From positions 109,785 to 173,784 of the forward strand of contig NZ_JAHFZZ010000022.1 of the NCBI RefSeq assembly GCF_018603905.1: a stretch of DNA of 64,000 bases. Direction: 5' to 3'. Positions 18,127 to 25,929 of the stretch are shown one piece after another. Every line of letters starts with the position of its first letter. Positions within the stretch are counted from its first letter, which is position 1. Source of the stretch: Nonomuraea sp. NEAU-A123. GTDB taxonomy: Bacteria > Actinomycetota > Actinomycetes > Streptosporangiales > Streptosporangiaceae. Under the pieces are notes generated by a model. The model was not told where the DNA came from, searched no databases, and worked only from the letters and a program-made list of their open reading frames with translations. Both the position numbers and the translations under genes were made by a program.

Positions 18127-18513
18127 ATGAATCAGCCGTCTGCCCGACATGAGCGGGGTGAGGCCATGTTCCAGAAGGTCTTCGGCCGCGAGCCGCGCCC
18201 GGGTTCCTACCCGGAGTTCCTGCAGATCACCGTCGACCACTTGTTCGGTGAGATCTGGACCCGCCCGCACCTGAGCGTCGAGGAGCGCGAACTGGTCGCG
18301 CTGACCGCGGTCACGCTGGCGCGGACCGATTGGGAGTTACGCGGCCACATCGGTGCCGCCCTGCACCTCGGGATGTCGCGAGAGAAGATCGTCGAAGTCA
18401 TCATTCAGCTCGCCTACTACGGTGGCTGGCCGGTCGCCAACAACGGGCTGCGCGTCGCCCAGGAGGTCTTCGCCGAGCTGGACGACGCCACCGGGAGGGG
18501 CGCCGGACCATGA
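18127..18513 (+). CDS. Carboxymuconolactone decarboxylase (CMD)-family protein
   Basis: A 128-residue helical protein of the CMD/AhpD fold. RPHLSVEERELVALTAVTLA and HIGAALHLGMSREKIVEVI are the conserved helices; GGWPVANNGLRVAQEVF ends the domain. The CxxC of AhpD is absent, so a disulfide-reductase role is unlikely; the gamma-carboxymuconolactone-type fold (PcaC-like) fits better. It starts 3 bases after the MFS stop behind AAAGGAG, and overlaps the next gene by 4 bases. It may act on a ring-cleavage or lactone intermediate. Confidence 0.88.
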   Translation: MNQPSARHERGEAMFQKVFGREPRPGSYPEFLQITVDHLFGEIWTRPHLSVEERELVALTAVTLARTDWELRGHIGAALHLGMSREKIVEVIIQLAYYGGWPVANNGLRVAQEVFAELDDATGRGAGP

Positions 18514-19046
18514 CCAGTGAACCGTCTCCCCTCGACCCGGCCGAGAAGGTCGACCTGTGGCGCCAGCGGTTCTTCGAGGCCCAGGCGGCCGCGGAGGAGT
18601 TCATCCTGGGAGAGCACGGCGAAGAAGGCCTGGCTGCGTGGATCCAGGCGAACTCCCGCATCACCGCGGAGCTACTGCGAGCGCAACGGCCCGCCGGGGT
18701 ATCCGCCACCGATCACTTCATGACCCGGCTGCAGCGTCAGCTGTTGCTGTACGACTCGGCAGTGACCAGTGAGCCCCAGCCCTCAGGCACCGTCCTGCGC
18801 AACGCCGACTGTGGGATCCTCCGGTACCGCAAACAGGCCGCCCGCGCCGGCGTCGTGCTGACGTTCTCGTCACCGTGCCCGTACTGCCAGGAACTCAACA
18901 CCGCCATCGCCGCCCGCTACGTGGAACCGGACGTCACGGTGTCGTGCGAACAGGCGGGCGACGGGTGCACCTGGCGCGCGGAATCTCCTCACGCTCCAGG
19001 AGAGGACGCGGCCGGGTCACCGCACCGCGGACGAGCCGGTGATTGA
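18510..19046 (+). CDS. Cysteine-containing protein of unknown function
   Basis: A 178-residue protein that I do not recognise. Residues 1-95 look helical (KVDLWRQRFFEAQAAAEEFI). The C-terminal half has five cysteines, C101, C123, C126, C146 and C153, with CPYC and CEQAGDGC, which could form a zinc or iron-sulfur site. It starts by ATGA overlap with the CMD gene, so it belongs to the dioxygenase operon and could be an electron-transfer or accessory subunit. The last 58 bases overlap, antisense, the end of the convergent flavoprotein gene. The Gly/His/Arg-rich tail looks non-conserved. Confidence 0.7.
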   Translation: MTSEPSPLDPAEKVDLWRQRFFEAQAAAEEFILGEHGEEGLAAWIQANSRITAELLRAQRPAGVSATDHFMTRLQRQLLLYDSAVTSEPQPSGTVLRNADCGILRYRKQAARAGVVLTFSSPCPYCQELNTAIAARYVEPDVTVSCEQAGDGCTWRAESPHAPGEDAAGSPHRGRAGD

Positions 19047-19645
19047 ACCAACGGCAGTGCCGTGCGGTCGTTGGCCGGCGACCGGCTGCCGTCGAGCGTC
19101 ATGCCGAGTTGCCGGCCCACGGCCACACACAGGTCGATCGCCGCGGTGCGGGTCAGGTCCTGGTGATCGTTCTGGGTGAAGCACGCCGACGCCACATTCT
19201 TGTTCCGTAGGCGCAGGTACCACGGGAACAACGATCCCAGCGCAGGCTCGGTCAGCATCGTGCGCGAATGCACGATCGTCCCCACCAGCAGGTTGCCGAA
19301 CGGGCGTTGCCTGGCGTTCATGAAGCTCTTCAAGCGTTCCTGGAAGATCTTCAGCACCGCGGGTACGTTCCCCGCGTACACCGGCATGGCGAGCAGCATC
19401 GCCTGCGCACCCTCGGCCAGATCGACGACATGCTCGAAGTCGTCGTCGAGCGTGCACCGGCCCACCTCGGGATCAAGGCAGGTGTCCTCGCCTTCGCACA
19501 TCGCGATGCGATGGTCGATCAACCGAATCCGCTGGATCTCCGCGTCACTGACCTCCTGGACGACGCCGGTGATCGCCGCCTCGAGCAGCGCGTCGGTCAG
19601 CGACGGGAGACGCTTCTGCGTGCAGGATAACGCAACGATCTTCAT
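18989..19645 (-). CDS. NADPH-dependent FMN reductase-like flavoprotein
   Basis: A 218-residue flavodoxin-fold protein. The N-terminus MKIVALSCTQKRLPSLT is the phosphate-binding loop region, and AMLLAMPVYAGNVPAVLKIF is the PVY-type flavin contact of iron-sulfur-flavoprotein/WrbA-like reductases. A short Cys stretch (CEGEDTCLDPEVGRC) lies where such proteins may bind a cluster. It is convergent with the dioxygenase operon and overlaps its last gene by 58 bases. It could supply reduced flavin or electrons to the oxygenases here; that is inference. Confidence 0.83.
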   Translation of the reverse strand: MKIVALSCTQKRLPSLTDALLEAAITGVVQEVSDAEIQRIRLIDHRIAMCEGEDTCLDPEVGRCTLDDDFEHVVDLAEGAQAMLLAMPVYAGNVPAVLKIFQERLKSFMNARQRPFGNLLVGTIVHSRTMLTEPALGSLFPWYLRLRNKNVASACFTQNDHQDLTRTAAIDLCVAVGRQLGMTLDGSRSPANDRTALPLVQSPARPRCGDPAASSPGA

Positions 19646-20042
19646 CCGAAGGGTCTCCCCTGTCCGCTCAGCGCCACCCGAGACCGGCCACCTGACGAAG
19701 TCCCCGTGGCCGCACCCTGAGGCAGCCTCAACCTACCCACAATTGAGCACCACCGAAACGGGTATCGAAAAACCACGAGCAGGCGCCCTCACCGCGGTCG
19801 GGCTGTGACGCCGCACTTTGTCGCTCGTGTCAGGTGTCGGTGCAGGAGTCGAGCATGTGCCTGGAGTGGCGGACGTAGCCAACGGATGTGGTCGTCCGAG
19901 GTAGTCGCCGGTGGTGGCGAGGTCGCGCGCGGCGGCGACCAGGCAGTCGGGGCCGGTCTGGGTCTTGCCGTCGTCGACACGTCCGACGTCACCGCCCGCG
20001 AGCTGGCGGGCCGTACGCGGTCAGCCCGGTGCGCCTGTTAGC
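19646..20042. other. Intergenic gap, nearly 400 bases, no gene seen
   Basis: The left part should carry the flavoprotein promoter. On the minus strand, 20030-19810 reads in one frame GPDCLVAAARDLATTGDYLG, which could be the tail of a decayed gene but has no start or family signature that I recognise. Confidence 0.35.
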
Positions 20043-20077
20043 AAAAGGCCCCCCGCGAGCATCGCGAGGGGCCTTCT
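20043..20077 (-). terminator. Rho-independent terminator after tRNA-Thr
   Basis: An 8-base perfect stem, AAGGCCCC/GGGGCCTT, with an inner CGCG/CGCG pairing, lies 8 bases beyond the 3' end of tRNA-Thr. On the minus strand it is followed by TTTTGC. Confidence 0.75.
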
Positions 20078-20084
20078 AGCTGGG

Positions 20085-20158
20085 AGCCGCCTTCGGGATT
20101 CGAACCCGAGACCCCTTCATTACGAGTGAAGTGCTCTGGCCGACTGAGCTAAGGCGGC
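20085..20158 (-). tRNA. tRNA-Thr (anticodon CGT)
   Basis: A full 74-base cloverleaf on the minus strand. The acceptor GCCGCCT pairs with AGGCGGC, followed by discriminator T. The anticodon stem CTTCA/TGAAG holds the loop CTCGTAA, and the T-arm is TCGGG-TTCGAAT-CCCGA. CCA is not encoded. It is followed by a strong terminator and lies 56 bases downstream of the alpha/beta hydrolase gene, an order common in actinobacteria. Confidence 0.97.
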
Positions 20159-20214
20159 GCGCCGTACAGCGTGAACGAGTCTACAGGAGCCCAAGGGGTT
20201 CTTGCTCCCTTCGA

Positions 20215-21666
20215 TCAGCCGATGCCCGGACAGAATGTCCCGTCCTGTGGTGGTGTGCCGGTCAGCAGGTAGTGGTCCACGGCGTCGTCCACGCATGTCG
20301 AGCCGTTGAAGTAGGCCGTGTGGCCGTCGCCGTCGTAGCCGAGGAACACGCCCGAGTCGAGTTCCTCCGCCAGGGCCTGTGCCCACGCGTACGGGGTGGC
20401 CGGGTCGCGTTCGGTGCCGATGACCAGGATCGGGGCGGCGCCTTTGGCGGTGAGTGGGCGGTTGATGAGCGTCGGTTTGGCGGGCCAGAAGGCGCACGGG
20501 AGCGAGCTCCACATGAGGTAGGCGCCGAACCTGGGCGCCTCGCGTTCGGCCTCCGCCGCCGCGGTCGCGTAGGCGGCGACGTTCTTGGGATAGGGGCTGT
20601 CTACGCAGTTGATGGCCATGTTGGCCTCGGTCTGGTTGGAGTAGACGCCGTTGTCATGTCTGTCGATGAGTTGGTCGGCGTTGCGGAGGAGCAGTCTGCC
20701 GTTGCCGTTCAGGGCCTGGCGGAACGTTTCGGTGAGCTCGGGCCAGGAGCCGCGGTCGTAGAGCGGGGTCAGCGCGCCGAGCGTGGCCAGCGCCTCGGTG
20801 GCCTGCCGTCCCTCACCGGGCAGCGGGCTGGCGTCTGTGCGGTGCAGCAGGTCGGTCACCTCGGCCAGGACGCCGTCGACGGTACGGCTGCGGAACGGGC
20901 AGTTGCCTTCGGTCAGGCAGGACTCTGTGTACGCACGGAGGGCGCGCTCGAACCCCATGGCCTGGTCGGCGTTGAGCTTCAGCCGGGAGATGGCCGGGTC
21001 GAGAGCGCCGTCGAGGACGAGGGCTCGGACCTTGCCGGGGAACATATCCGCATATACCGCGCCTAGAAAGGTGCCATAGGACTTGCCGAGGTAAGTCAGT
21101 TTTTGGTCGCCGAGTGCCTGGCGCAGCGCGTCCATGTCCCGGGCGGCGTCAACGGTGCCCACATGCGGCAGCAGGCGGCCGGCCCCGGCCTGGCAGCCCT
21201 TCGCGAACTCGCGTGAGCCCTGCTCGAGCGCGGCCCGCTCCTGCGGCGTGTCGGGGGTGGTGTCCAGGGCGACGAACGCGTCGAGCCGCGAGTCGCTCAG
21301 ACACTCGACCGGCGCCGACTTGCCCACACCACGTGGATCGAACCCCACGACGTCGAACCGTTCGCGTAGCTTCTCGCTCAGCATCGATCGGGCGGCCCGC
21401 GCATAGCTGACGCCGGAACTTCCGGGACCGCCCGGGTTGACGACCAAGGAGCCGATCCGGTCGCCGGTGGCCGGCAGCCGGACCACGCTGATCTTGATGT
21501 GCTCCCCGTCCGGGACGCCGTAGTCGAGCGGCACCGAGAGCTTCGCGCAGTCGAACCCGTCCCCGCAGCCGGACCAGCGCAGCCCGCTCGCCGGCTCCTC
21601 TGCCAAGGTACAGCCGGAGGCGGACAACACAGTCGCGGCGACAACGGTCAGTGCTCGGAACCACAC
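20215..21666 (-). CDS. Secreted alpha/beta hydrolase (tripeptidyl aminopeptidase-like lipoprotein)
   Basis: About 483 residues. I set the start at the GTG at 21666, giving a lipoprotein signal (FRALTVVAATVLSASGC); the frame is open further upstream but that part is not protein-like. The catalytic Ser is in GKSYGTFLG, the oxyanion region in VVNPGGPGSSG, the Asp in VIGTERDPATPY and the His in GDGHTAYF. This is the Slp/Tap family of actinobacterial exo-peptidases with a C-terminal cap. Paired cysteines near the end (STCVDDAV, TFCPGIG) fit an extracellular protein. The start is uncertain. Confidence 0.87.
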   Translation of the reverse strand: MWFRALTVVAATVLSASGCTLAEEPASGLRWSGCGDGFDCAKLSVPLDYGVPDGEHIKISVVRLPATGDRIGSLVVNPGGPGSSGVSYARAARSMLSEKLRERFDVVGFDPRGVGKSAPVECLSDSRLDAFVALDTTPDTPQERAALEQGSREFAKGCQAGAGRLLPHVGTVDAARDMDALRQALGDQKLTYLGKSYGTFLGAVYADMFPGKVRALVLDGALDPAISRLKLNADQAMGFERALRAYTESCLTEGNCPFRSRTVDGVLAEVTDLLHRTDASPLPGEGRQATEALATLGALTPLYDRGSWPELTETFRQALNGNGRLLLRNADQLIDRHDNGVYSNQTEANMAINCVDSPYPKNVAAYATAAAEAEREAPRFGAYLMWSSLPCAFWPAKPTLINRPLTAKGAAPILVIGTERDPATPYAWAQALAEELDSGVFLGYDGDGHTAYFNGSTCVDDAVDHYLLTGTPPQDGTFCPGIG

Positions 21667-21866
21667 GCTCCGGAATCCTACGCGTGTCCCGCCTCGTGGC
21701 CGCCCGGCCCTCAACAGACCGACCGGTGGTGCTCCGCGCGGCATTCGGGCCAGGCAAGCCTCGCCACCCCCCATGCCACCCCCGACCTTCCCCATCTGGC
21801 GAGCACGACCGCGGGCGGGAAGTTCACGAGCACAGCCCGTGAACTTCCACCCGTTGTCCCTGGTAG

Positions 21867-22718
21867 CTACCCGCCTGGGGCCGGCGTGCCGCCATCCTCT
21901 CCGTACATCTTGTCGTGCTGCTGCCGTGGTGAGCAGACCGAGGCGGAAGGACACGCACAGCGCCGTCCGCCATCGTCGAGCCGAACCGTCACCGTGTCCG
22001 CCGGAACGTTATGCCCGAGGACACTTCCCTCCCCCTGCGGCGTGCTCACCCGGCTTCCGGTGCGCGGCATTCTGCTGCGGGTCTCGACATAGAGCGGATG
22101 CTCGTACTTGAGACAGCACATCAGCCGCCCACACGCCCCGGCGATACGCAAAGGATTGACCGGTAGGTCCTGGTCCTTGGCCATGCGTACGGAGACCGGT
22201 TCGAAATCCTTGAGGAACGTGGCGCAGCACAGGTCGCGGCCACATGGGCCGATGCCACCCTGCAAGCGTGCCTCGTCACGCGGGCCGATCTGCCGCAGCT
22301 CCACCCGGGCCCGCAGGTTGCGGGCCAGGTCTCGGACGAGCGCGCGGAAGTCGACCCGATGCGGAGCGGAGAAGTAAACCGTGTAGACGTTGTCCTGGTC
22401 GAGGTAGTCGACGCCCACCACCTTCATCGGCAGCTCGTGCCGTTTGATCAACCGCTTGGACACGCTGCGAGCCTCGGCCCTGCGGCGCTTGTTGGTCTCG
22501 TCGCGGGAGAGGTGTTCCTCTCCCGCTATGCCTGCACACACCGGCATTCCGTCGATGTCTTCACTCGAATATTGCGGCGCCCACACGCACTCCGCCACCT
22601 CAGGACCCGAGTCGGTCGGGACCAGCACCTTGTCGCCCACCTTGGGGGTGTGACCACCGGGATCGAGGTAGTAGAGCCGCCCGTAGCGGGTGAAGCTCAC
22701 GGCCATGATCATTCCCAT
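21867..22718 (-). CDS. ricT: PSP1-domain protein (RicT/YaaT family)
   Basis: A 283-residue cytosolic protein whose PSP1 domain spans about residues 50-220. Two cysteine clusters, GPCGRDLCCATF and GACGRLMCCLKYEH, are the iron-sulfur/zinc ligands known from RicT. In Bacillus RicT works with RicA/RicF in RNA maturation via RNase Y; the actinobacterial role is less clear. The Met at 22718 has in-frame alternatives at 22712 and 22706; AGGAGG lies 13 bases upstream of the first. It sits in the conserved tmk-holB-ricT-hydrolase order, here interrupted by an ECF sigma pair. Confidence 0.88.
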   Translation of the reverse strand: MGMIMAVSFTRYGRLYYLDPGGHTPKVGDKVLVPTDSGPEVAECVWAPQYSSEDIDGMPVCAGIAGEEHLSRDETNKRRRAEARSVSKRLIKRHELPMKVVGVDYLDQDNVYTVYFSAPHRVDFRALVRDLARNLRARVELRQIGPRDEARLQGGIGPCGRDLCCATFLKDFEPVSVRMAKDQDLPVNPLRIAGACGRLMCCLKYEHPLYVETRSRMPRTGSRVSTPQGEGSVLGHNVPADTVTVRLDDGGRRCACPSASVCSPRQQHDKMYGEDGGTPAPGG

Positions 22719-22807
22719 GGGCTCGAGCTCGCCTCCTGACGGCCTAGGGGGTTGGTACGGCCTTCGGTTGCCACATTACGTGTGTGGGCGCGCGCAGCGT
22801 GAGAGCC

Positions 22808-23869
22808 CTACCCCGGCTGGGGGGCGCAGCCCTTGCCCATAGAAGCCGAGATGCCATAGTGCGTCCGAAGCATGAATTGCTCGATCATGCACTTGCCGTT
22901 GACGACAGTGGCGACACCGGGTAGGCCTTTCAGCTTGGTGATCACCTTGTCCCAGTCAGCATCCGGCCTCAGCTCAAGGCGGAACGACTCCGGCATGTCC
23001 GATTTCTTGGTGGCCTGAGCGAGTGCCTTGTTGTCCTTGTAGCTGCGCTGGAAATTCTCGTACGCCTGCTGCTGGCTCTCGAAATGTGTCGACTGAACAC
23101 CGGGTATCGCGCCGATCTCCTTGCCCAGAGCTCTCCGCTGGGCAGGCGTGATGGCCTTGCCGTATTTGACGAACCTGGGGGCGGAACTCGTCGAGTCGGG
23201 CGCGGCGACGGCTCCGCACGACGCTAGGCTCGATTGCTCCCCGCAGAGAAAGACAGAGACATCTGCATTCTTCTCCCACTCTGGGCCCATCTCTTTGACA
23301 GCTTCCGCCGGAAACGTGATGTCGCCCACGCCTTCCATGGATTTCATCCTGACGAGCGACACCTTCGGATCGGCTCCCGGCTTCAGTTTGATCTGGAACG
23401 AGGGAGGCAGGTCGGTCACGTCGATCGTGCCAAGCAACGCCTTGTCGTCGGCGTAGTCTCGGCGGAAGCTCGCATAGGCCTGGTCCTGACTCACGTATAG
23501 CACCTGTTCCACCCCCGGCCCCTCACGCAGAGCACGCACGATCGCCTTTGTCTGCTCAGCGGTGACGCTGCCTCCAGGACAGGTTCGGCTCGGCGACAGC
23601 TTCCCGCACAGGAAGACGGATGCATCGGCGTATTTCTGATCGACAGGTGGGTTGGCCACCGCCGCCCGCCGTTCGTCACCGGGAGCGATGAGCACGGCGG
23701 CGGTCACGGTCCCCGCGAGCACCACCGCCCCCGCCGCCGCCAGCAACCGGAAGTCGACCCGCACTCGAGGCCGCCCTGACGACTGCAGAGGCCTCAGCGT
23801 GCTGGTGTCAACGGTCGCCCCTGCCTCGGCCAGTGCCTCGCGCAGGCGGTCTTCCATGGGACTGTTCAT
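22808..23869 (-). CDS. Membrane protein with two tandem FtsX-type extracellular domains
   Basis: A 353-residue protein: a short cytoplasmic N-terminus (about 1-37), one membrane segment (about 40-60), then two homologous exported modules. Each begins with a near-identical ASVFLCGK/VSVFLCGE strand, then helices with QAYASFRRDYADDKALL or QAYENFQRSYKDNKALA. This is the FtsX ectodomain, but without the ABC permease part. It starts by ATGA overlap with the ECF sigma gene, so it is the likely anti-sigma or sensor partner. One Cys pair per module (LCGKLSPSRTC, LCGEQSSLASC) suggests a disulfide. Confidence 0.85.
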   Translation of the reverse strand: MNSPMEDRLREALAEAGATVDTSTLRPLQSSGRPRVRVDFRLLAAAGAVVLAGTVTAAVLIAPGDERRAAVANPPVDQKYADASVFLCGKLSPSRTCPGGSVTAEQTKAIVRALREGPGVEQVLYVSQDQAYASFRRDYADDKALLGTIDVTDLPPSFQIKLKPGADPKVSLVRMKSMEGVGDITFPAEAVKEMGPEWEKNADVSVFLCGEQSSLASCGAVAAPDSTSSAPRFVKYGKAITPAQRRALGKEIGAIPGVQSTHFESQQQAYENFQRSYKDNKALAQATKKSDMPESFRLELRPDADWDKVITKLKGLPGVATVVNGKCMIEQFMLRTHYGISASMGKGCAPQPG

Positions 23870-24435
23870 GAATCCTCCCCAAGTGCTCGGCCGAGGGCGG
23901 CGAGCCCTCGCGCGATCGTGGATCTGGCGGTGCTCCCGCTGATCCCCATGGTCTCGGCGATCTCCTGATCGGACAGGTCGAGGTAGTAGCGCAGCGTCAG
24001 CGCCTCGCGCTGCCGGCCCGGCAGCTCTCGCAGGGCGCGCAGCACCTCGCGACGCTCCTCGCTCAGCAGGGCCGCGCTCTCCGCCGACCAGACAGGCGGT
24101 TCGTACGGGACGGCGCGGCGGAAAACCGTCGCCCGCCTCCGCATCACCGACCGGCAGCCGTTGAACACCGCCGATCGCACATAGGTCAGCGCCTTGTCCG
24201 GATCTCGCAACCTCCCTCGTCCCGCGTGGGTACGGGTGAACGCCTCCTGGACGACGTCCTCGGCGGTCGCCTGATCACCGACCATGACCAGCGCCAGCCG
24301 GACGAGACCCACATGATGCTCGGCGAAGATCGCCGCGACATCGACGCGTTTCCGTATCAGAGCCCCTCCAGGGGACAGCTGCTCGACTTTCACATAACAG
24401 AGACGCTCAGCAGCCCCATCTGCTGCTCTGGTCAC
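23866..24435 (-). CDS. ECF RNA polymerase sigma factor (SigE-family)
   Basis: A 189-residue group-4 sigma factor. Region 2 is FAEHHVGLVRLALVMVGDQATAEDVVQEAF; region 4 is LPGRQREALTLRYYLDLSDQEIAETMGISGSTARSTIARGLAAL in successive segments. The start is uncertain: GTG at 24435 or GTG at 24393 (beginning VKVEQLSPG); neither has a strong site, and conserved sequence begins near residue 30. It overlaps its FtsX-ectodomain partner by 4 bases. The target promoter is not known. Confidence 0.85.
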   Translation of the reverse strand: MTRAADGAAERLCYVKVEQLSPGGALIRKRVDVAAIFAEHHVGLVRLALVMVGDQATAEDVVQEAFTRTHAGRGRLRDPDKALTYVRSAVFNGCRSVMRRRATVFRRAVPYEPPVWSAESAALLSEERREVLRALRELPGRQREALTLRYYLDLSDQEIAETMGISGSTARSTIARGLAALGRALGEDS

Positions 24436-24569
24436 AAGCTTTTACTGAGCGCTTTTACGGCCAGCCCGGTGGGCCCCACCTTCCATACGGGGCTGGCCCC
24501 CGTCCAGGGACACGCTCCTGCGGTTTACGGGGCTGGGCGCCGTGACGTGCGTCTTCTTGGCCACCTGCT

Positions 24570-24765
24570 TCGCTGTCCAGTCACCCGAGCCGACAGACCA
24601 CTACCGGCGCCCCGAGCCGACCGACCGCCGTACGGCGCCCTGAGCCAGACCGACCGCTACACAGCGGACCAAGCCCACCAACCGCCGTACGACGGACCAA
24701 ACCAACCGAACGCCATACAGCGGACTATGCCGACAACCCGCCTACGCGGCCGACCGGAGAGACAG
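24570..24765. repeat. Degenerate tandem repeats, about 28 bases each, with a small palindrome per unit
   Basis: From the left, successive units carry CCGCCGTACGGCG, CCGCTACACAGCGG, CCGCCGTACGACGG, CGCCATACAGCGG and CCGCCTACGCGG, each flanked by GACC/ACCAA-type spacer and repeating every 27-30 bases. Every unit can fold into a short hairpin. The array lies between the ECF sigma gene and holB and runs into the holB C-terminal codons. It could be a transcription-end or protein-binding region. It is not CRISPR: units are too short and too degenerate. Confidence 0.55.
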
Positions 24766-25920
24766 CATCATCGCCTCGACCGCGATCTGCGGGTTGACGT
24801 TGGCGTCCAGGCGTTCGCGGCACCGCATGATCGCGTCGATCCGCCGCAGCGTCTCCTCCGGCGTCGACACCTTGGCCAGTTGGTCGAGGTCGAAGCGGAT
24901 GTCGTCGTTGGCCAGCTCCACCCCGGCCGAGAACTGCATGGCCAGCACGTCCCGATAGAACGACACCAGCTCCAGCAGAGCGGCGTCGAGCGAGTCCCGC
25001 TTGATGCGCGTGGCGCGTGACTTCTGCCGGTCCTCCAGCTCCTTCAACGCCCCCGCGCCACCCCGCACCAACCCGCGGTTGAGGCCCCTGCCCGTGGACC
25101 CCTCGCCGTAGATCTTGCGCAGCTCGGTGGTCTCCGTCTCGTTGAGCGCGGCCGTCGCCGCCGCGGCCTCTTCCTCAGCCGTTTTGACCAGACGTTCGGC
25201 GGCCGAGACGCACTCGCCGACCCCGGACAGCGAGCGGGGGATGGCCAGGACGGCCTCGCGGCGCCGGCGTACGTCCTGGTCCAGGGCCAGCGCCCGGGCC
25301 CGGCTGATGTGCCCCTGAGAGGCGCGGGCGGCGAAGTGGGCGGTGTCCCAGGGCACGCTGTCGCGGGTGGCCAGCACGTGGGCGACGGCTTCCGTGCCGG
25401 GGGTGGCCAGGGTGACCACGCGGCAGCGCGACCGGATGGTGATCATCATGTCGTCGGCGCCCGGCGCGCACAGCAGCCAGACCGTGCGGGGTGGCGGCTC
25501 CTCGATGGCCTTGAGCAGGGCGTTCGCCGCCGACTCTGTGGCCCGGTCGGCGTCCTCGAACAGGATGACGCGCCAGCGGCCCTGCGTCGGCGCGCCCGCC
25601 GCCCGCAGGATGAGCTCGCGCGTCTGCTTGACGCTGTAGGACAGGCCCTGGGGGCGTACCGCTTCGAGATCGGGGTGTGAGCCGATCAGCACCTGGTGGC
25701 ACTGGTCGCAGTGACCGCAGCCGCCGTCGGGGCAGAGCAGCGCCGCCGCGAACGCCCGCGCCGTCTCCTCCCTGCCCGAGCCGGGCGGGCCGGTGAACAG
25801 CCAGGCATGCGTCATGCCCGCGCCGCGGCCACCCCCCACGGCGTCGCCCGCCGCCGCAGCGGCGCGCGACAGCACGGCCACCGCCTGGTCCTGACCGACG
25901 AGGTCATCGAAGACGCTCAC
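24742..25920 (-). CDS. holB: DNA polymerase III subunit delta'
   Basis: A 392-residue clamp-loader subunit. The P-loop-like segment is GPPGSGREETA, lacking the normal GKT lysine, as expected for delta', which does not hydrolyse ATP. The zinc module is CGHCDQCHQ, sensor 1 includes DADRATESAANALLKAIEEPP, and SRC is the arginine-finger motif. The start ATG gives MSVFDDLVGQDQAVAVL. It lies 9 bases downstream of the tmk stop in one operon, the usual actinobacterial arrangement. Confidence 0.93.
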   Translation of the reverse strand: MSVFDDLVGQDQAVAVLSRAAAAAGDAVGGGRGAGMTHAWLFTGPPGSGREETARAFAAALLCPDGGCGHCDQCHQVLIGSHPDLEAVRPQGLSYSVKQTRELILRAAGAPTQGRWRVILFEDADRATESAANALLKAIEEPPPRTVWLLCAPGADDMMITIRSRCRVVTLATPGTEAVAHVLATRDSVPWDTAHFAARASQGHISRARALALDQDVRRRREAVLAIPRSLSGVGECVSAAERLVKTAEEEAAAATAALNETETTELRKIYGEGSTGRGLNRGLVRGGAGALKELEDRQKSRATRIKRDSLDAALLELVSFYRDVLAMQFSAGVELANDDIRFDLDQLAKVSTPEETLRRIDAIMRCRERLDANVNPQIAVEAMMLSLRSAA

Positions 25921-25929
25921 CCGACAAGG

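Noticed and set aside
24570..24765. Possible CRISPR array or attachment repeats
   Set aside because: Units of about 28 bases are contiguous and degenerate, without spacers, and no cas genes are nearby.
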